A stretch of 64,000 nt of DNA from Paeniglutamicibacter kerguelensis (GTDB lineage Bacteria > Actinomycetota > Actinomycetes > Actinomycetales > Micrococcaceae), in NCBI RefSeq assembly GCF_017876535.1, contig NZ_JAGIOF010000001.1, forward strand, positions 1,798,001 through 1,862,000, in the 5' to 3' direction. Shown in pieces: positions 54,256 to 63,954 of this stretch. Position 1 is the stretch's first letter. The number at the start of each line of letters is the position of its first letter. The notes beneath the pieces are model-generated. The model was given only the letters and a program-made list of their open reading frames with translations, was not told the DNA's origin and made no database searches. Made by a program: the position numbers and the translations under genes.

Positions 54256-55344
54256 CTAAAAACTCGGCCCTCCGACCCTCAGTCCTTCCGCAGGCAGCGA
54301 CTCTCGGACTGCGGAAGAACCCATTCCCGGACCGCCAACAAGTTCCTCATAGAATCCCAGGTGGTTGGCGACCATGGCATCCGCGCTAAACAGCTCCTCG
54401 GCCGACACCCGGCAAGCTCGCCGGTCCAGCGCCTCGGCCGCCGATAACGCCTGCGCCAGCCCCTGCAGCCCGGTGCGCAGATACCCGGTGATTCCATCCC
54501 TGACTATCTCCGGTGCCGAACCACGGCGAGTCGAGAGCATCGGCGTCCCTGTGGCCAGGGCCTCGATCATGATCATCCCGAATGGCTCCGACCACTGAAT
54601 CGGGTTCAACAGGGCCACGGCCCCACCCAACAGGATGTATTTGTCCGTTGTGTTCAGCTCCCCGACATACTCGACCTGCGGGCCCAGTAGCGGCTTAATC
54701 ACCGCGGAAAAGTACTCGTGTTCCTCGCGACTGTGCATTTTTGCGGCAATCCGAAGCGGCACTTGGGCCAGCAAAGCGACCCCGATGGCCTGGAATAATC
54801 CCTTGCTCGGATGCATCCGGCCCAGGAAACAGGCATAGCCCCCGTCGCCCGTTCCGGTCGGGACCGTGGAGGTGTCGATGCCGTGGTGGATGACCCGATC
54901 GACCACGGACGCAGGCGCGGTGCTGGCTTGGTGGTGGGAGATGGCGATCACCGAGGCGTCGCGGGCGATGTCCCGATAGACCTCGCCCAACTTGGCGTCG
55001 AAAGGCCCGTGCGCCGTCACCACCACGGGCGTGTTGCCGGGCCGGTGCCGGTACAGCGCCCCGGCGAGGGTGTGGTCGTGAATGAGATCGACATCCCCCA
55101 TGCTCCCGTAGGCGAGGATGCTGTGCCGAAGTTCGTCCACGCAGGACCCCGGTGAACCGGGATCCCCCACGGGCAGTCCCGCAATCTTATCCACGGGACA
55201 GGTGCTGTCGGCGGACGCCGCCAACAACACCTCGTGGCCCGCGGCAGCCAGTCCCCGCGCCAGCGTGTCAACGGTGGCCTCGATGCCGCCATCGGCAGGC
55301 GGCGGCACGGGGATCCACGGAGGGGCCACCAGTCCGATGCGCAT
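54256..55344 (-). CDS. GT4-family glycosyltransferase
   Basis: A 362-residue GT-B glycosyltransferase. The N-terminal half starts MRIGLVAPPWIPVPPPADGG with the Gly-rich donor loop (PPADGGIEATV), and the C-terminal half has CFLGRMHPSKGLFQAI and the acid/base motif EPFGMIMIEALATGTPML (E-x7-E). It uses a nucleotide-sugar donor; acceptor unknown. A GGGGAGGA site precedes the start. A short frame ends just before it and may be coupled. Confidence 0.9.
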   Translation of the reverse strand: MRIGLVAPPWIPVPPPADGGIEATVDTLARGLAAAGHEVLLAASADSTCPVDKIAGLPVGDPGSPGSCVDELRHSILAYGSMGDVDLIHDHTLAGALYRHRPGNTPVVVTAHGPFDAKLGEVYRDIARDASVIAISHHQASTAPASVVDRVIHHGIDTSTVPTGTGDGGYACFLGRMHPSKGLFQAIGVALLAQVPLRIAAKMHSREEHEYFSAVIKPLLGPQVEYVGELNTTDKYILLGGAVALLNPIQWSEPFGMIMIEALATGTPMLSTRRGSAPEIVRDGITGYLRTGLQGLAQALSAAEALDRRACRVSAEELFSADAMVANHLGFYEELVGGPGMGSSAVRESLPAEGLRVGGPSF

Positions 55345-55345
55345 C

Positions 55346-55501
55346 CTAGTCCTCCCCTCTCAGGCCTGGGCCGGATACGCGGTTCACACGTATCCCAGGA
55401 CCTCGCACCAAGCAATGGGTGCAACAGGCCGGCGTCCCGTGGGCGAAATCAATATCGTCCCCGGGATCCTTCCCGCCTCGGGTGATCAGAACATCCATCA
55501 T
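55346..55501 (-). CDS. possible small leader protein before the glycosyltransferase
   Basis: A 51-codon frame from ATG 55501 (MMDVLITRGGKDPGDDIDFA) ends one base before the glycosyltransferase ATG, with AAGGA upstream. It has a CCTHC motif. Size and spacing suggest translational coupling, but composition alone is not decisive. No family recognised. Confidence 0.35.
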   Translation of the reverse strand: MMDVLITRGGKDPGDDIDFAHGTPACCTHCLVRGPGIRVNRVSGPGLRGED

Positions 55502-56588
55502 GGGTTCCTTCGTCCTTTGAGATGTCAAAACGAATGGTGGTTGGTTTCGGACATCGGTCGGCAATCCAAGCCAACCGGGTCGCAGGAATTGATGGTCGGC
55601 CTCGGGCTGCAGCCCGAAGTCAACCGTTTTTCACCTTCCGTTACCCTTTTCACTAAGGAACGATTCTTCCGGCCAAACCCAATGGAAAGCGTGGGTCCTG
55701 TGCCCGTCTGCTTATTTCCGCTTGATGCACCCCGACCACCATGTCGACATTGCCGCTCCAGGACGCTGAGCATGATGCACGGTCAGCCCTGCACCTCCTA
55801 TGCCGCTTCCAGGAACTCGAGCCGGAATACTGGGGCGGTGTTTGTGTCCGTCATGTGCACAACGTCGTACCAGGGTCCGCCCATGCTTTGGCCATGCCCG
55901 CGTCCCTGCATCCATAGGGAAACCCGTTACATACCAGTGTTTGTGAATCATTCCATGGCTCAGGAAATCTATCGGATTTAATGACAGATTTCGGCTATGA
56001 CGAATCTCCAACTCCAAGTGTCCCCTCTACGGCCGGGGTGATTGCTGATGCGCCCGTGAGGTCGATGGACACCATACAGAAAGTGACACGGGTGATCTTC
56101 TGGAAAGGGAGAATGCGCACTAGCCAACAGTGGATCGGGCTAGTTTTCAAGGTGGGCATTCTTCGAGCCCACGACGAGCATCTGTCAGGCCAGCAGCCTG
56201 AGTAAGAGCCGATCCACCGGCTCAGGCGAACCGAACCGGCAATCACGGGGCTTTCAGCTCTTTTTGTCGACGCCTCGGCGGAGCTGGAAACAGCTCCGCT
56301 GGAGGAATTTCGTGGCGGCAACTCTACCTCGCGAATCACCACCGATACATCGAAAAATACCGGTGATGGAAGGGATTTGGACTATTTCGATGTCCACTCT
56401 CTACGTGTTGGGAAAATGTATACGCCCGCGGGGACCGTCTGCCCGGGTTTCAATCAAATGTCCCGGATTTCCTTGCCTTGCCCAAATGGCTGATGTTGCA
56501 ATTGTCCGGTAGGTCACAGTCGTCTCGGTTCCGCGGTTCCAATTGCAGCACCGGCACGTTCAGGTTTTGTAGCGAAAGGACACCACCC
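55502..56588. other. long intergenic region, no gene recognised
   Basis: Just over 1 kb between the glycosyltransferase and PRC-barrel genes, which are divergent. Open frames here (for example 55118-55981) lack ribosome sites and homology. Presumably contains promoters for both. Confidence 0.45.
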
Positions 56589-57173
56589 ATGTTGAGTCAG
56601 CATGAGATTCAAAAGCTGCTTGAGGACAAGGCCAAGGTATTCGGTCCCGACGGTGAAAAGATCGGAACCCTCGGCCAGATCTACCTCGACGACGAAACCG
56701 GCACCCCCAACTTCGCCACCGTGCACACCGGATTCCTGGGAATGGCCGAGAACTTCGTGCCGCTGGATGAAGCGGAGATCTCCGACGAGAATCTTTATGT
56801 GAAGTTCCCGAAGGATTTCGTCAAGGACGCCCCCAACGTGGATCCCGGCGGGCACCTCAGCGAGGCCGAAGAAGACCGGCTGTACAGCTATTATGCGCAG
56901 GCCGGGGTTGGAAACACCGGCCTGGCTGCTCAGCCGGACCTGTTGGAAGGCACCGCGCCATTCACCTCGGAAGAACGTGGGGCCCGTGACGATTTCGCCC
57001 CGGTCCGTCCGCGGCTGCGCAGGTATGTGGTCTCGGAAGGCTCTGGCGACGAGACCGTGGTACCTCACGTGGGTGAATCGTCGCAGCCGGGTGCGCGGGT
57101 AAATGACTTTAACGGCGCTGCGGTAGAAGAAGACCCCAGCCGACCTGGCCGCAGCGACCGATTGGATCCGTAA
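56589..57173 (+). CDS. PRC-barrel domain protein
   Basis: A 194-residue protein. The N-terminal PRC-barrel reads LLEDKAKVFGPDGEKIGTLG and then IYLDDETGTPNFATVHTGFL; the rest is acidic, Gly/Pro-rich and probably disordered. The start at 56589 follows GCGAAAGGA. Paired in the same region with another PRC-barrel protein (53455), cold-shock and CBS genes, so a stress role is likely. No enzyme motif. Confidence 0.82.
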   Translation: MLSQHEIQKLLEDKAKVFGPDGEKIGTLGQIYLDDETGTPNFATVHTGFLGMAENFVPLDEAEISDENLYVKFPKDFVKDAPNVDPGGHLSEAEEDRLYSYYAQAGVGNTGLAAQPDLLEGTAPFTSEERGARDDFAPVRPRLRRYVVSEGSGDETVVPHVGESSQPGARVNDFNGAAVEEDPSRPGRSDRLDP

Positions 57174-57414
57174 CGGTACGCAAGCGTGTGATTCCCCGGG
57201 AATGACCAGAGCCACGACTCCAGGGCACTGTCGCCCAGAGGGAATTGGCCTGACGGGGGCGCCGTGTATTTGATTGGTCGAACCTTTTGGCAACGACGTG
57301 GCCAAAATCTAACCCGTGTGCCGCATGGAAATCATCTCAAATGAGTGCGGCGGTTGGAGTTGGCCTGACGGTGTTCAATCATTCATGGAACGATTTTTCC
57401 CACGGATTCTGGAG

Positions 57415-57600
57415 TCAGGATCAACAACAAGAGCGACAAGAAGGGTGACGAAGCTGCCGGCAACGCCAGGGAAAAACCGCAGCCCCGCAGACGAGCTGTT
57501 GCGGGCAAAAGGGGTGAAAACCCCAGCCGCTGCCAAGAGGACCAAGCAGGCCGGCGAATGTCTCACGGACGCCGAGAGGGAGGTTCCCGACCGCAAGTGA
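57415..57600 (+). pseudogene. probable CsbD-like stress protein remnant, frameshifted
   Basis: Two frames each show a CsbD-like piece: NKSDKKGDEAAGNAREK (frame starting 57426) and then, one base out of register, ADELLRAKGVKTPAAAKRTK plus QAGE. Joined they would resemble the small charged CsbD proteins (typically NKAE..AGKAKE..LEAEGK..QAGE). No clear start is visible. Weakly supported. Confidence 0.35.
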
Positions 57601-57655
57601 GATTAATGGATCCGCTGAATCTTACCTGGGAGTCTGTACGGCGAGCCGGGGGTCC

Positions 57656-58108
57656 TTGGCGGCAGGGCTCAGATGCCAATCTATTGGTCTTCCGGCAGCT
57701 CTAGTACCGGATTTACGAGGCAGTGGGCTATTGAGCAAGTCCGGCGGCCTCACAGCTTCACCTGCTCATGAGCGACACCATACAAGTGCGCGATTTTCGC
57801 TGCTGTTCCACTCAGGAGGAAGACTCATTATTACCCACCCTTTGATCCCCCAACTGAAACGCGCCACAACGATAGCGTGTCCGCAAAATGACTCGTCAAC
57901 CGCGCCGTTTCATACCTCGGACGCGAAACCGGGCTGCGAGGTGTGTCTCACGGGCGAGTACTTGGTCTATGAAGAAATCCGCTTGGTAACGAAACCCCAA
58001 AGCGGTGATCAGCCAATCTGGGATGTCGACTGCTGGTGCGGTAAATGCGAAACGTTCTACGGGTTCCGGACCGTCTATCGGCCCCGAAAACCTGCTTTGA
58101 GCACCTAA
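57656..58108 (+). CDS. possible small zinc-ribbon-like protein, start unclear
   Basis: The last 65 codons look protein-like, with two cysteine pairs: CEVCL and CWCGKC, as in small zinc ribbons (GDQPIWDVDCWCGKCETFYG). Residues before about 57820 are not. A strong AGGAGGA lies at 57814-57820, but the codon at the right distance (57827) is ATT; the nearest in-frame TTG is at 57842. The coordinates show the longest ATG frame; the real start may be near 57827-57842. Confidence 0.4.
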   Translation: MAAGLRCQSIGLPAALVPDLRGSGLLSKSGGLTASPAHERHHTSARFSLLFHSGGRLIITHPLIPQLKRATTIACPQNDSSTAPFHTSDAKPGCEVCLTGEYLVYEEIRLVTKPQSGDQPIWDVDCWCGKCETFYGFRTVYRPRKPALST

Positions 58109-58426
58109 CCCTCCAAGTCAGTTGTTCCTCGCCGGGGGATGAACGACCCGCATTCTGAAGCCTCGCGGGGACGGTTGCCCGATTGGTCGACGGAGTGGCT
58201 CAGGCCGCTTGGGCCGTGTTGTAGCTTCCGCAGCGGGTTCCCTTCTCGCTGGGGCCCCTTACCGACTTGGGGGCCCCACTCCATGCCCGCTAGGGATCCT
58301 TCCGTGAGTTTTGCCCCGGCGCAGGGAGGACTGCAGGGATATGCACCGTGTGGTTGGAATTGGCCCTGATGAACCGCCGCAACGGTCCACACCTTCCTCG
58401 CGGGACCCTAGTACTAGGCTCGGCCT
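58109..58426. other. intergenic region, no gene recognised
   Basis: About 320 bases upstream of the AI-2E transporter. Frames here (for example 58139-58369 on plus and 58105-58392 on minus) are probably spurious. Confidence 0.45.
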
Positions 58427-59749
58427 GTGACTACTCATGATGCTGACGAAGCAAAAGGACCGGCAGCGCCCGCCGACGGCCCGCCCGACTCCGGCACCCT
58501 GGAACCCGAAATTCCCGGGAAACTCCCGGGCACTCCCACTCAGCCCGATGCCCTCCAGGTTGAAGAGACCGTGGCGACGGCGCCGTGGTGGCGCCGCGTG
58601 ATCGGCCGGGCACAACACACCTGGGATTCGCGCATCAAGCCGCCGGAGAATTTCGGGTTCCCTCCGGATCCCGGACACGACGTCCCGGCACCCGCGGCGG
58701 AAACCCTCAACGGTGCCCGGGCGCACCCGGTGGCCTTCGGATTCCTCTTTACCGTCGGTGTCGGGCTCGCATTGCTTGGATTCTTCCTGCTCACCAACGT
58801 GGGTTCCCTGGTCACCTGGATTGCGATCGCCCTGTTCATCGCGCTGGGCCTGGATCCGGTGGTGCGCTACTTTGTGGGCAGGGGCCTTTCACGCATCGCC
58901 GCCGTCTTGATCACCATGGCCTTGCTTCTGGGAGTCGCCGGAGGATTCATCGGCATCATCATCCCGACGATCGTGACCCAGACGGCACAGTTCATCGAAC
59001 GGGCCCCGAGCATCGTCGACGAATTCCTGAAGTCGGAATTCTTCGTTTCCCTGGACCGGCAATACCAGGTCTCCGACCGCATCAGCCAGGAAATCGGCAA
59101 GTTCTTCACCGACACCGGTGCCGTGGGCGGAATCTTCGGCGGCGTCCTGGGAGTCGGCAGCGTGGTGGCGCAGGGCCTGTTCGGCGTCTTCATCGTGCTG
59201 GTGTTGGCGATCTACTTCCTCGCCTCGCTTCCGGCGTTCATGGCCTTCTGCTACAGGCTTGCCCCGCGCTCCAAGCGGGCCAGGACCGAGAAGCTTGGCA
59301 ACACCATCACCCGCTCGGTCGGCAACTACGTCATGGGCCAGGCCGTTGTCGCGGTGCTGAACGCCACGGTCGCGCTGATCCTCATGAGCATCCTCAACGT
59401 CCCGTTCGCCGCCCTGCTCACCCTGATGGTCGCCATCCTGGCGTTCATCCCGCTGGTCGGCGCGGCAATTGCCGGCATCCTGGTGTCGCTGATCTCGCTG
59501 ACCCTGGGATGGCAGACCGCAGTCGTCTACGCGATTTGCTACTTCGGCTACCTGCAGCTCGAGGCCTACTTCATCTCCCCGCGGATCATGCAGAAGGCCG
59601 TCTCCGTGCCCGGTGCGGTGGCCGTCATCTCCGTGATCGCCGGCGGCACCCTTATGGGCGTGGCCGGGGCTTTGATGGCCATTCCCACGGCCGCCGCCGC
59701 CATGTTGCTGCTGCGCGAGGTCTTCATCGTGCGGCAAGACCGGCGCTAG
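58427..59749 (+). CDS. AI-2E family transporter
   Basis: A 440-residue membrane protein with the AI-2E/PerM pattern: long polar N-terminus (about 90 residues), first helix pair (AFGFLFTVGVGLALLGFFLL, WIAIALFIALGLDPVVRYFV), central region with GGFIGIIIPTIVTQ, then FIPLVGAAIAGILVSLISLT and a Gly/Ala-rich last helix. GTG start at 58427. Family members export signalling or other small molecules, or act as Na+/H+ antiporters. Single gene. Confidence 0.88.
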   Translation: MTTHDADEAKGPAAPADGPPDSGTLEPEIPGKLPGTPTQPDALQVEETVATAPWWRRVIGRAQHTWDSRIKPPENFGFPPDPGHDVPAPAAETLNGARAHPVAFGFLFTVGVGLALLGFFLLTNVGSLVTWIAIALFIALGLDPVVRYFVGRGLSRIAAVLITMALLLGVAGGFIGIIIPTIVTQTAQFIERAPSIVDEFLKSEFFVSLDRQYQVSDRISQEIGKFFTDTGAVGGIFGGVLGVGSVVAQGLFGVFIVLVLAIYFLASLPAFMAFCYRLAPRSKRARTEKLGNTITRSVGNYVMGQAVVAVLNATVALILMSILNVPFAALLTLMVAILAFIPLVGAAIAGILVSLISLTLGWQTAVVYAICYFGYLQLEAYFISPRIMQKAVSVPGAVAVISVIAGGTLMGVAGALMAIPTAAAAMLLLREVFIVRQDRR

Positions 59750-60423
59750 CCGCACGTGGTCCGCGATGGCGGGCGCTGTGACCGGAATGGGGACGATATT
59801 GCTCGGAGCGGGAGTGCCGTCCCGTGACGTCCCCAGCGGTGGCCCATTTGCTGCGCACCCGGGCCCATTCCCGGCACCGGACACCCAGGAACGTCTGGTC
59901 CCCCGCATGGGGTCCGGAGGTCCTTGCGCCGCGGGGCAACGGAATACCGGAAAGATGCTGGCCAGAAGGACAGGTCAAGCACCCGTGAGCTTGAAGAACT
60001 CATGGAGTTTGGGGAGAAGGAGGGGTCTTGAAGAGCCGTTCTCACCCAGGGAGCGCTGCACAGCCCCGGTGCTGTCTTTCGATTCGTGATCCCAAGTCAC
60101 GGGCTCATCGATTTGGATCCAGGCTCAATCGCATGCCGACCGACCGCGGTCAAAGACCCGGCGGGAACTGCCGTCCGCCGCTCATGTTGCGAACGCGCAG
60201 CATGTGTCTGGGCCTCGTCATCAACCCTCATGCCGCGATCCATATTTCTATTCTCCGAACGAGGCCGGAGTGTCTACAAAAATGAAGGTGGTTCATCCCG
60301 GAGCCGACTACAGAGCCGCCAGCGTTGTACTACCCATGGTGCGGATGCTATGCCTGAGGTCCGGATGATTGCCGGCAGGCCTGCGCATCCGAAGAAGATC
60401 CTCACGAAACCGAAGGAGCAACC
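59750..60423. other. intergenic region, no gene recognised
   Basis: About 670 bases between the transporter and DUF6457 genes. Nothing protein-like with a ribosome site. Confidence 0.45.
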
Positions 60424-60742
60424 ATGGCTGACTATGACAACGAAAAGCGGAACCTGGAACACTGGAGCCACCGGATCTCACAGGCCCTGCAGATCCTGGA
60501 CTTGGAGGAAGAGAATGAACTGATCCTCAAGCCTGGCCGAGGAATCCTCCAGGTCGGTGAGCCCCTCTGCCGGACCGATCAGCGCGTTCTACGTCGGATA
60601 CGCCGCGGCTCTGGCGGCCACCAGCGGCCACATTGATCCACAAAAGGCAGTGAGATCCGCCGTGGAGAAAGCCCTGAAGCTGTGCGAAGCCGGCAACGAG
60701 CAGGGCCCCGATCGCGGCGGATGGGCGGAGACCGCCCGATAG
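60424..60742 (+). pseudogene. DUF6457-type protein, frameshifted
   Basis: The N-terminal part (MADYDNEKRNLEHWSHRISQ) ends in frame 1; after one extra C at 60532-60533 the rest (LAEESSRSVSPSAGPISAFY, then VGYAAALAATSGHIDPQKAV) continues in frame 2. Removing one C gives a continuous protein of about 105 residues that matches DUF6457, a family linked to molybdenum-cofactor functions. It lies convergent with the molybdopterin oxidoreductase that follows, so a functional link is plausible. Real mutation or sequence error. Confidence 0.65.
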
Positions 60743-60798
60743 TCCGCTGCCGGACGTTTTCCGTTTCGAAACGCCCGGTACCGATCCCGTATCCCGAT

Positions 60799-63129
60799 TT
60801 AGGCCGTGACCGACGCGCCGACCTCGTGCCCGTCGGAGGCCGGCACCAGCTTGACCACTACGTGCTTGGACACCGGGGTATTGCTTCCCTCCGCCACGGC
60901 CTCCAGCGGGACCAGCACATTCGCCTCGGGATAGTAGGCCGCTGCACAACCCCGGGCACTGGGGTAGGCCACCACCCGGTAATTGCGCAACACGCGTTCC
61001 TTGTGGTCCACATACTCGCCATGGATATCCACGTATTGGCCATCCTGAAGACCCAGTTCGGCCAGGTCCTTTGGGTTCACGAAAACCACCTGGCGGCCCT
61101 TCATGATCCCGCGGTAGCGGTCATTATGTCCGTAAATCGTCGTGTTGAACTGGTCGTGCGAACGCATCGTCTGCAGGATCAGCCGCCCCGGCGGACATTG
61201 CACGTGTTCCAAGTCGTTGACCGTGAACACGGCCTTGCCGGTGGCCGTATGGAAGGTCCGCGAATCCCGCGGGCCATTGGCCATCACAAAACCGCCATCC
61301 TGCCGAATCCGCTGGTTGTAGTCCGCGCAACCGACCACCACGCGCGAGATGTGCTCCCGGACCAGGTCGTAGTTCTTCTCGAATCCGGTCCAGTCCACGT
61401 TCACCTTCTGACCCAACGTGGCCCGTGCCATCCGGGATACGATGGCCACCTCTGAAAGCGGGTGCGGCGCCACAGGCTCCACCTTGCCCCATGACGGATG
61501 CACGGCACAAACGGTATCCTCCACGGAGACGAACTGCTCGCCGCTTGCCTGCCGATCGATTTCCGTCCGACCCATGGTGGGCAAAATCAGGGCCTCCCGG
61601 CCCACGACGGTGTGGGACCGGTTCAGCTTCGTGGAGATCTGGACCGACATCTCCAATTTCTCCATGGCCGCCTCCGCCTCATGGGTGTCCGAAATCGCCG
61701 CCACCAGGTTTCCTCCCAGCGCCACGAAAACCTTCATTTCGCCGTCGCGCATTTTCTGGATGGTCTGCACCGCATCGGTCCCGTGCTCGCGGGGCGGATT
61801 GAAGCCGAACTCCTTCTCGATCGCGTCCAGGAAGCTTGGCGGCATTTGTTCCCAGATGCCCATGGTTCGATCCCCCCTGCACGTTGGAGTGCCCGCGGAT
61901 CGGGGACGCCCCGGCGCCGGGTTTACCGATGTTGCCGCGCAGCAGCAGCAGGTTGATGATCTCCTTGATGGTGGCCACCGCCTTTTCTGCTGGGTCAGGC
62001 CCATGGCCCAGGTAATGATGACCCGCTCGGCCTTCAGATAGCGCACAGCAAGTTCGTCGATCTCCTCACGGCGCAGGCCCGTGGATTCGAGCACCGCGTC
62101 CTCATCGAGCCGGGCCAGGTGCGCTTTGAGTTCCTCCAAGCCCTCGCAGTGGTCTTCAATGAATTGACGGTCCAGCACCGTTCCCGGGCTCGCTTCCTCC
62201 GCTTCCAGGACCCTCTTGGAAACCGCCTGCAGCAGTGCCATGTCACCGCCGAGGCGGATCTGCATGAATTGGTCCGCGATGTCGGTGCCCCGGCCGATGA
62301 TGCCCTTGACTTCTTGCGGGTTTTTGTAGCGCCGCAGGCCGGCCTCCGGTAGCGGATTCACAGCGACAATCGCGGCGCCATTGCCTTTAGCTTCTTCCAG
62401 AGCGGTGAGCATCCGGGGGTGGTTGGTGCCCGGATTCTGGCCCACGATGATGATCAGGTCTGATTTGCCGAAGTCGTCATACGCAATGGTGCTCTTGCCG
62501 ATGCCCAAGGTCTGCCCCATCGCCCAACCGGTGGACTCGTGGCACATGTTCGAGCAGTCCGGCAGGTTGTTGGTGCCGAATGCCCGCACAAACAGCTGGT
62601 AGATGAAGGCCGCCTCGTTGGAGGTGCGGCCACTGGTGTAAAAAGCCGCCTCGTCCGGGGACGCCAGGCTGTTCAGTTTCGTGCCAATAATCGAAAATGC
62701 CTCGTCCCAGCCGACCGGCCGGTAGTGGTCCTCGCCCGCGGGCTTGTACACCGGCTCGGTGAGTCTGCCTTGCTGGCCCAGCCAGTACTCCGACTGCCCG
62801 CGCAGTTCGCTGACCGAATGCTCCGCCCAGAAGCCGGATTCCACGGTGATCGGAGTGGCTTCCCAAGTGACGGCCTTGGCCCCGTTCTCACAGAACTCAA
62901 AGGCCTTGCGGTGGTCGGGGTCCGGCCACGCACAACTCATGCAGTCGAAGCCGTCCCTGTGGTTCATCGCCAGCAGCGTCTTGCGGCTCCTGTCCACACC
63001 CATGTCCTTGAGGGCCGGAACCATTGAATGCATGACTCCGGGTAGGCCCGCCGCCCAGGTTTTCGGTTTGCCGACCTCCATTTCGTCGTCGGTGGGCTCG
63101 TCTACGCGAGGAGGATTTTTGCGTGCCAT
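60799..63129 (-). CDS. FdhF/YdeP-family molybdopterin oxidoreductase with a compensated frameshift
   Basis: A 776-codon frame of the FdhF/YdeP group (formate-dehydrogenase-like). The N-terminal Cys pair is in FDCMSCAWPDPDHRKAFEFC; PVGWDEAFSIIGTKL and NLPDCSNMCHESTGWAMGQT are typical. Between 61986 and 61872 about 37 codons are out of frame: a lost A (four, not five, at 61983-61986) and an extra G (six C at 61872-61877 on the plus strand). The true text IINLLLLRGNIGKPGAGASP is readable in the other frame. YdeP supports acid resistance in E. coli, which may connect it with the gad unit. Start at 63129. Confidence 0.85.
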   Translation of the reverse strand: MARKNPPRVDEPTDDEMEVGKPKTWAAGLPGVMHSMVPALKDMGVDRSRKTLLAMNHRDGFDCMSCAWPDPDHRKAFEFCENGAKAVTWEATPITVESGFWAEHSVSELRGQSEYWLGQQGRLTEPVYKPAGEDHYRPVGWDEAFSIIGTKLNSLASPDEAAFYTSGRTSNEAAFIYQLFVRAFGTNNLPDCSNMCHESTGWAMGQTLGIGKSTIAYDDFGKSDLIIIVGQNPGTNHPRMLTALEEAKGNGAAIVAVNPLPEAGLRRYKNPQEVKGIIGRGTDIADQFMQIRLGGDMALLQAVSKRVLEAEEASPGTVLDRQFIEDHCEGLEELKAHLARLDEDAVLESTGLRREEIDELAVRYLKAERVIITWAMGLTQQKRRWPPSRRSSTCCCCAATSVNPAPGRPRSAGTPTCRGDRTMGIWEQMPPSFLDAIEKEFGFNPPREHGTDAVQTIQKMRDGEMKVFVALGGNLVAAISDTHEAEAAMEKLEMSVQISTKLNRSHTVVGREALILPTMGRTEIDRQASGEQFVSVEDTVCAVHPSWGKVEPVAPHPLSEVAIVSRMARATLGQKVNVDWTGFEKNYDLVREHISRVVVGCADYNQRIRQDGGFVMANGPRDSRTFHTATGKAVFTVNDLEHVQCPPGRLILQTMRSHDQFNTTIYGHNDRYRGIMKGRQVVFVNPKDLAELGLQDGQYVDIHGEYVDHKERVLRNYRVVAYPSARGCAAAYYPEANVLVPLEAVAEGSNTPVSKHVVVKLVPASDGHEVGASVTA

Positions 63130-63567
63130 TTTGCACTTCCCTTTTCTTCACCAATGCCGGTCTGCGCGCTTGCATGCCGTCTGGGAGTGTGACCGCGCGC
63201 ACCTATCTCAGGACTAACAGTTATTCGCGGGTGCCGCAAGCAAAGCGGGCTTTGGGGCGGGCGGATCCTTACAGTCAGGCGGGAGCAGGGCGACTCCGGA
63301 GCGCCGGGGTGGGTAGGAAAAACTTCAGAACATTGGCCCGGAACCCTTGCCAAGCCAACCAGGTGGCAGGAAATCCTCCATCCTCCAGATGTTGGTGTAA
63401 AAACTCCGCGGCCCGGCCGTGACCCCTGCCGCCAGGGGCGTTGAAAGCCTCGGCACCAACCGCCGTGGACGGTTACGGCGGACCCTCGCGGCCAGGGACG
63501 GAGCCCGATCCCTACCCGAACCCTACTCCTGACCCGTTTCCGTCAATGCCTTCCACTTCTTCGGGAA
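63130..63567. other. intergenic region, no gene recognised
   Basis: About 440 bases upstream of the second micro-protein repeat. Proline-rich frames here are not convincing genes. Confidence 0.45.
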
Positions 63568-63836
63568 TGGAACGCTGCTGGCCTACGGCTCCAAACATCG
63601 CCGAACAGCCAGCTCCAGGATTCCAGATCCGGGTTCCATCAGCCGTCCCAGCCGCACGTACAGAGCAGACTTCGGGAATGCGCGGTCTTGGATTGGGGTT
63701 CCCACAATTCGATGATGGGAAAGCACCAACGAAGAGGACGGAGGTAAGTTACAAGCGTGGAAGCTACGTTGTATGTACCATCGTGGGCATTCTTGTGGCC
63801 GTTGCCTTGGTGATCTGGATAGTTTCAGCGATCTAG
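63568..63836 (+). repeat. diverged direct repeat, copy 2 (partner 52443-52703)
   Basis: Shares the leader (TACGGCTC near its start, then CACGTACAGAGCAG) and the micro-protein gene with copy 1, about 11 kb away in the same orientation. Nucleotide identity is highest over the last 120 bases. Confidence 0.7.
63678..63836 (+). CDS. single-helix membrane micro-protein, copy 2
   Basis: A 52-codon frame ending in a helix YVVCTIVGILVAVALVIWIV and SAI, almost identical in nature to copy 1. The inner ATG of copy 1 is AAG here (in SYKRGSY), so translation must start upstream, for example at ATG 63678 or TTG 63693, or the gene is dead. Changes in the helix are conservative (I/V, W/C) and several are synonymous, indicating past selection on a protein. 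No family known. Confidence 0.5.
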   Translation: MRGLGLGFPQFDDGKAPTKRTEVSYKRGSYVVCTIVGILVAVALVIWIVSAI

Positions 63837-63899
63837 ATCGACGTCCCCAGTAGCCATAAGGTCGCCCGACCATAGTTGGGGAGGCTACCTCAGGAAGGA

Positions 63900-63930
63900 C
63901 TTGGGATACGCGCATCATTTGTATCCCAAG
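63900..63930. terminator. hairpin terminator with T run
   Basis: CTTGGGATAC (63900-63909) pairs perfectly with GTATCCCAAG (63921-63930), followed by GCTTTTTG. A classical intrinsic terminator after the micro-protein gene. Confidence 0.8.
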
Positions 63931-63954
63931 GCTTTTTGTTCAGGACGGAAGCCG

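Noticed and set aside
55118..55981. 287-codon plus frame opposite the glycosyltransferase start
   Set aside because: It begins antisense to a well-supported gene and lacks family features.
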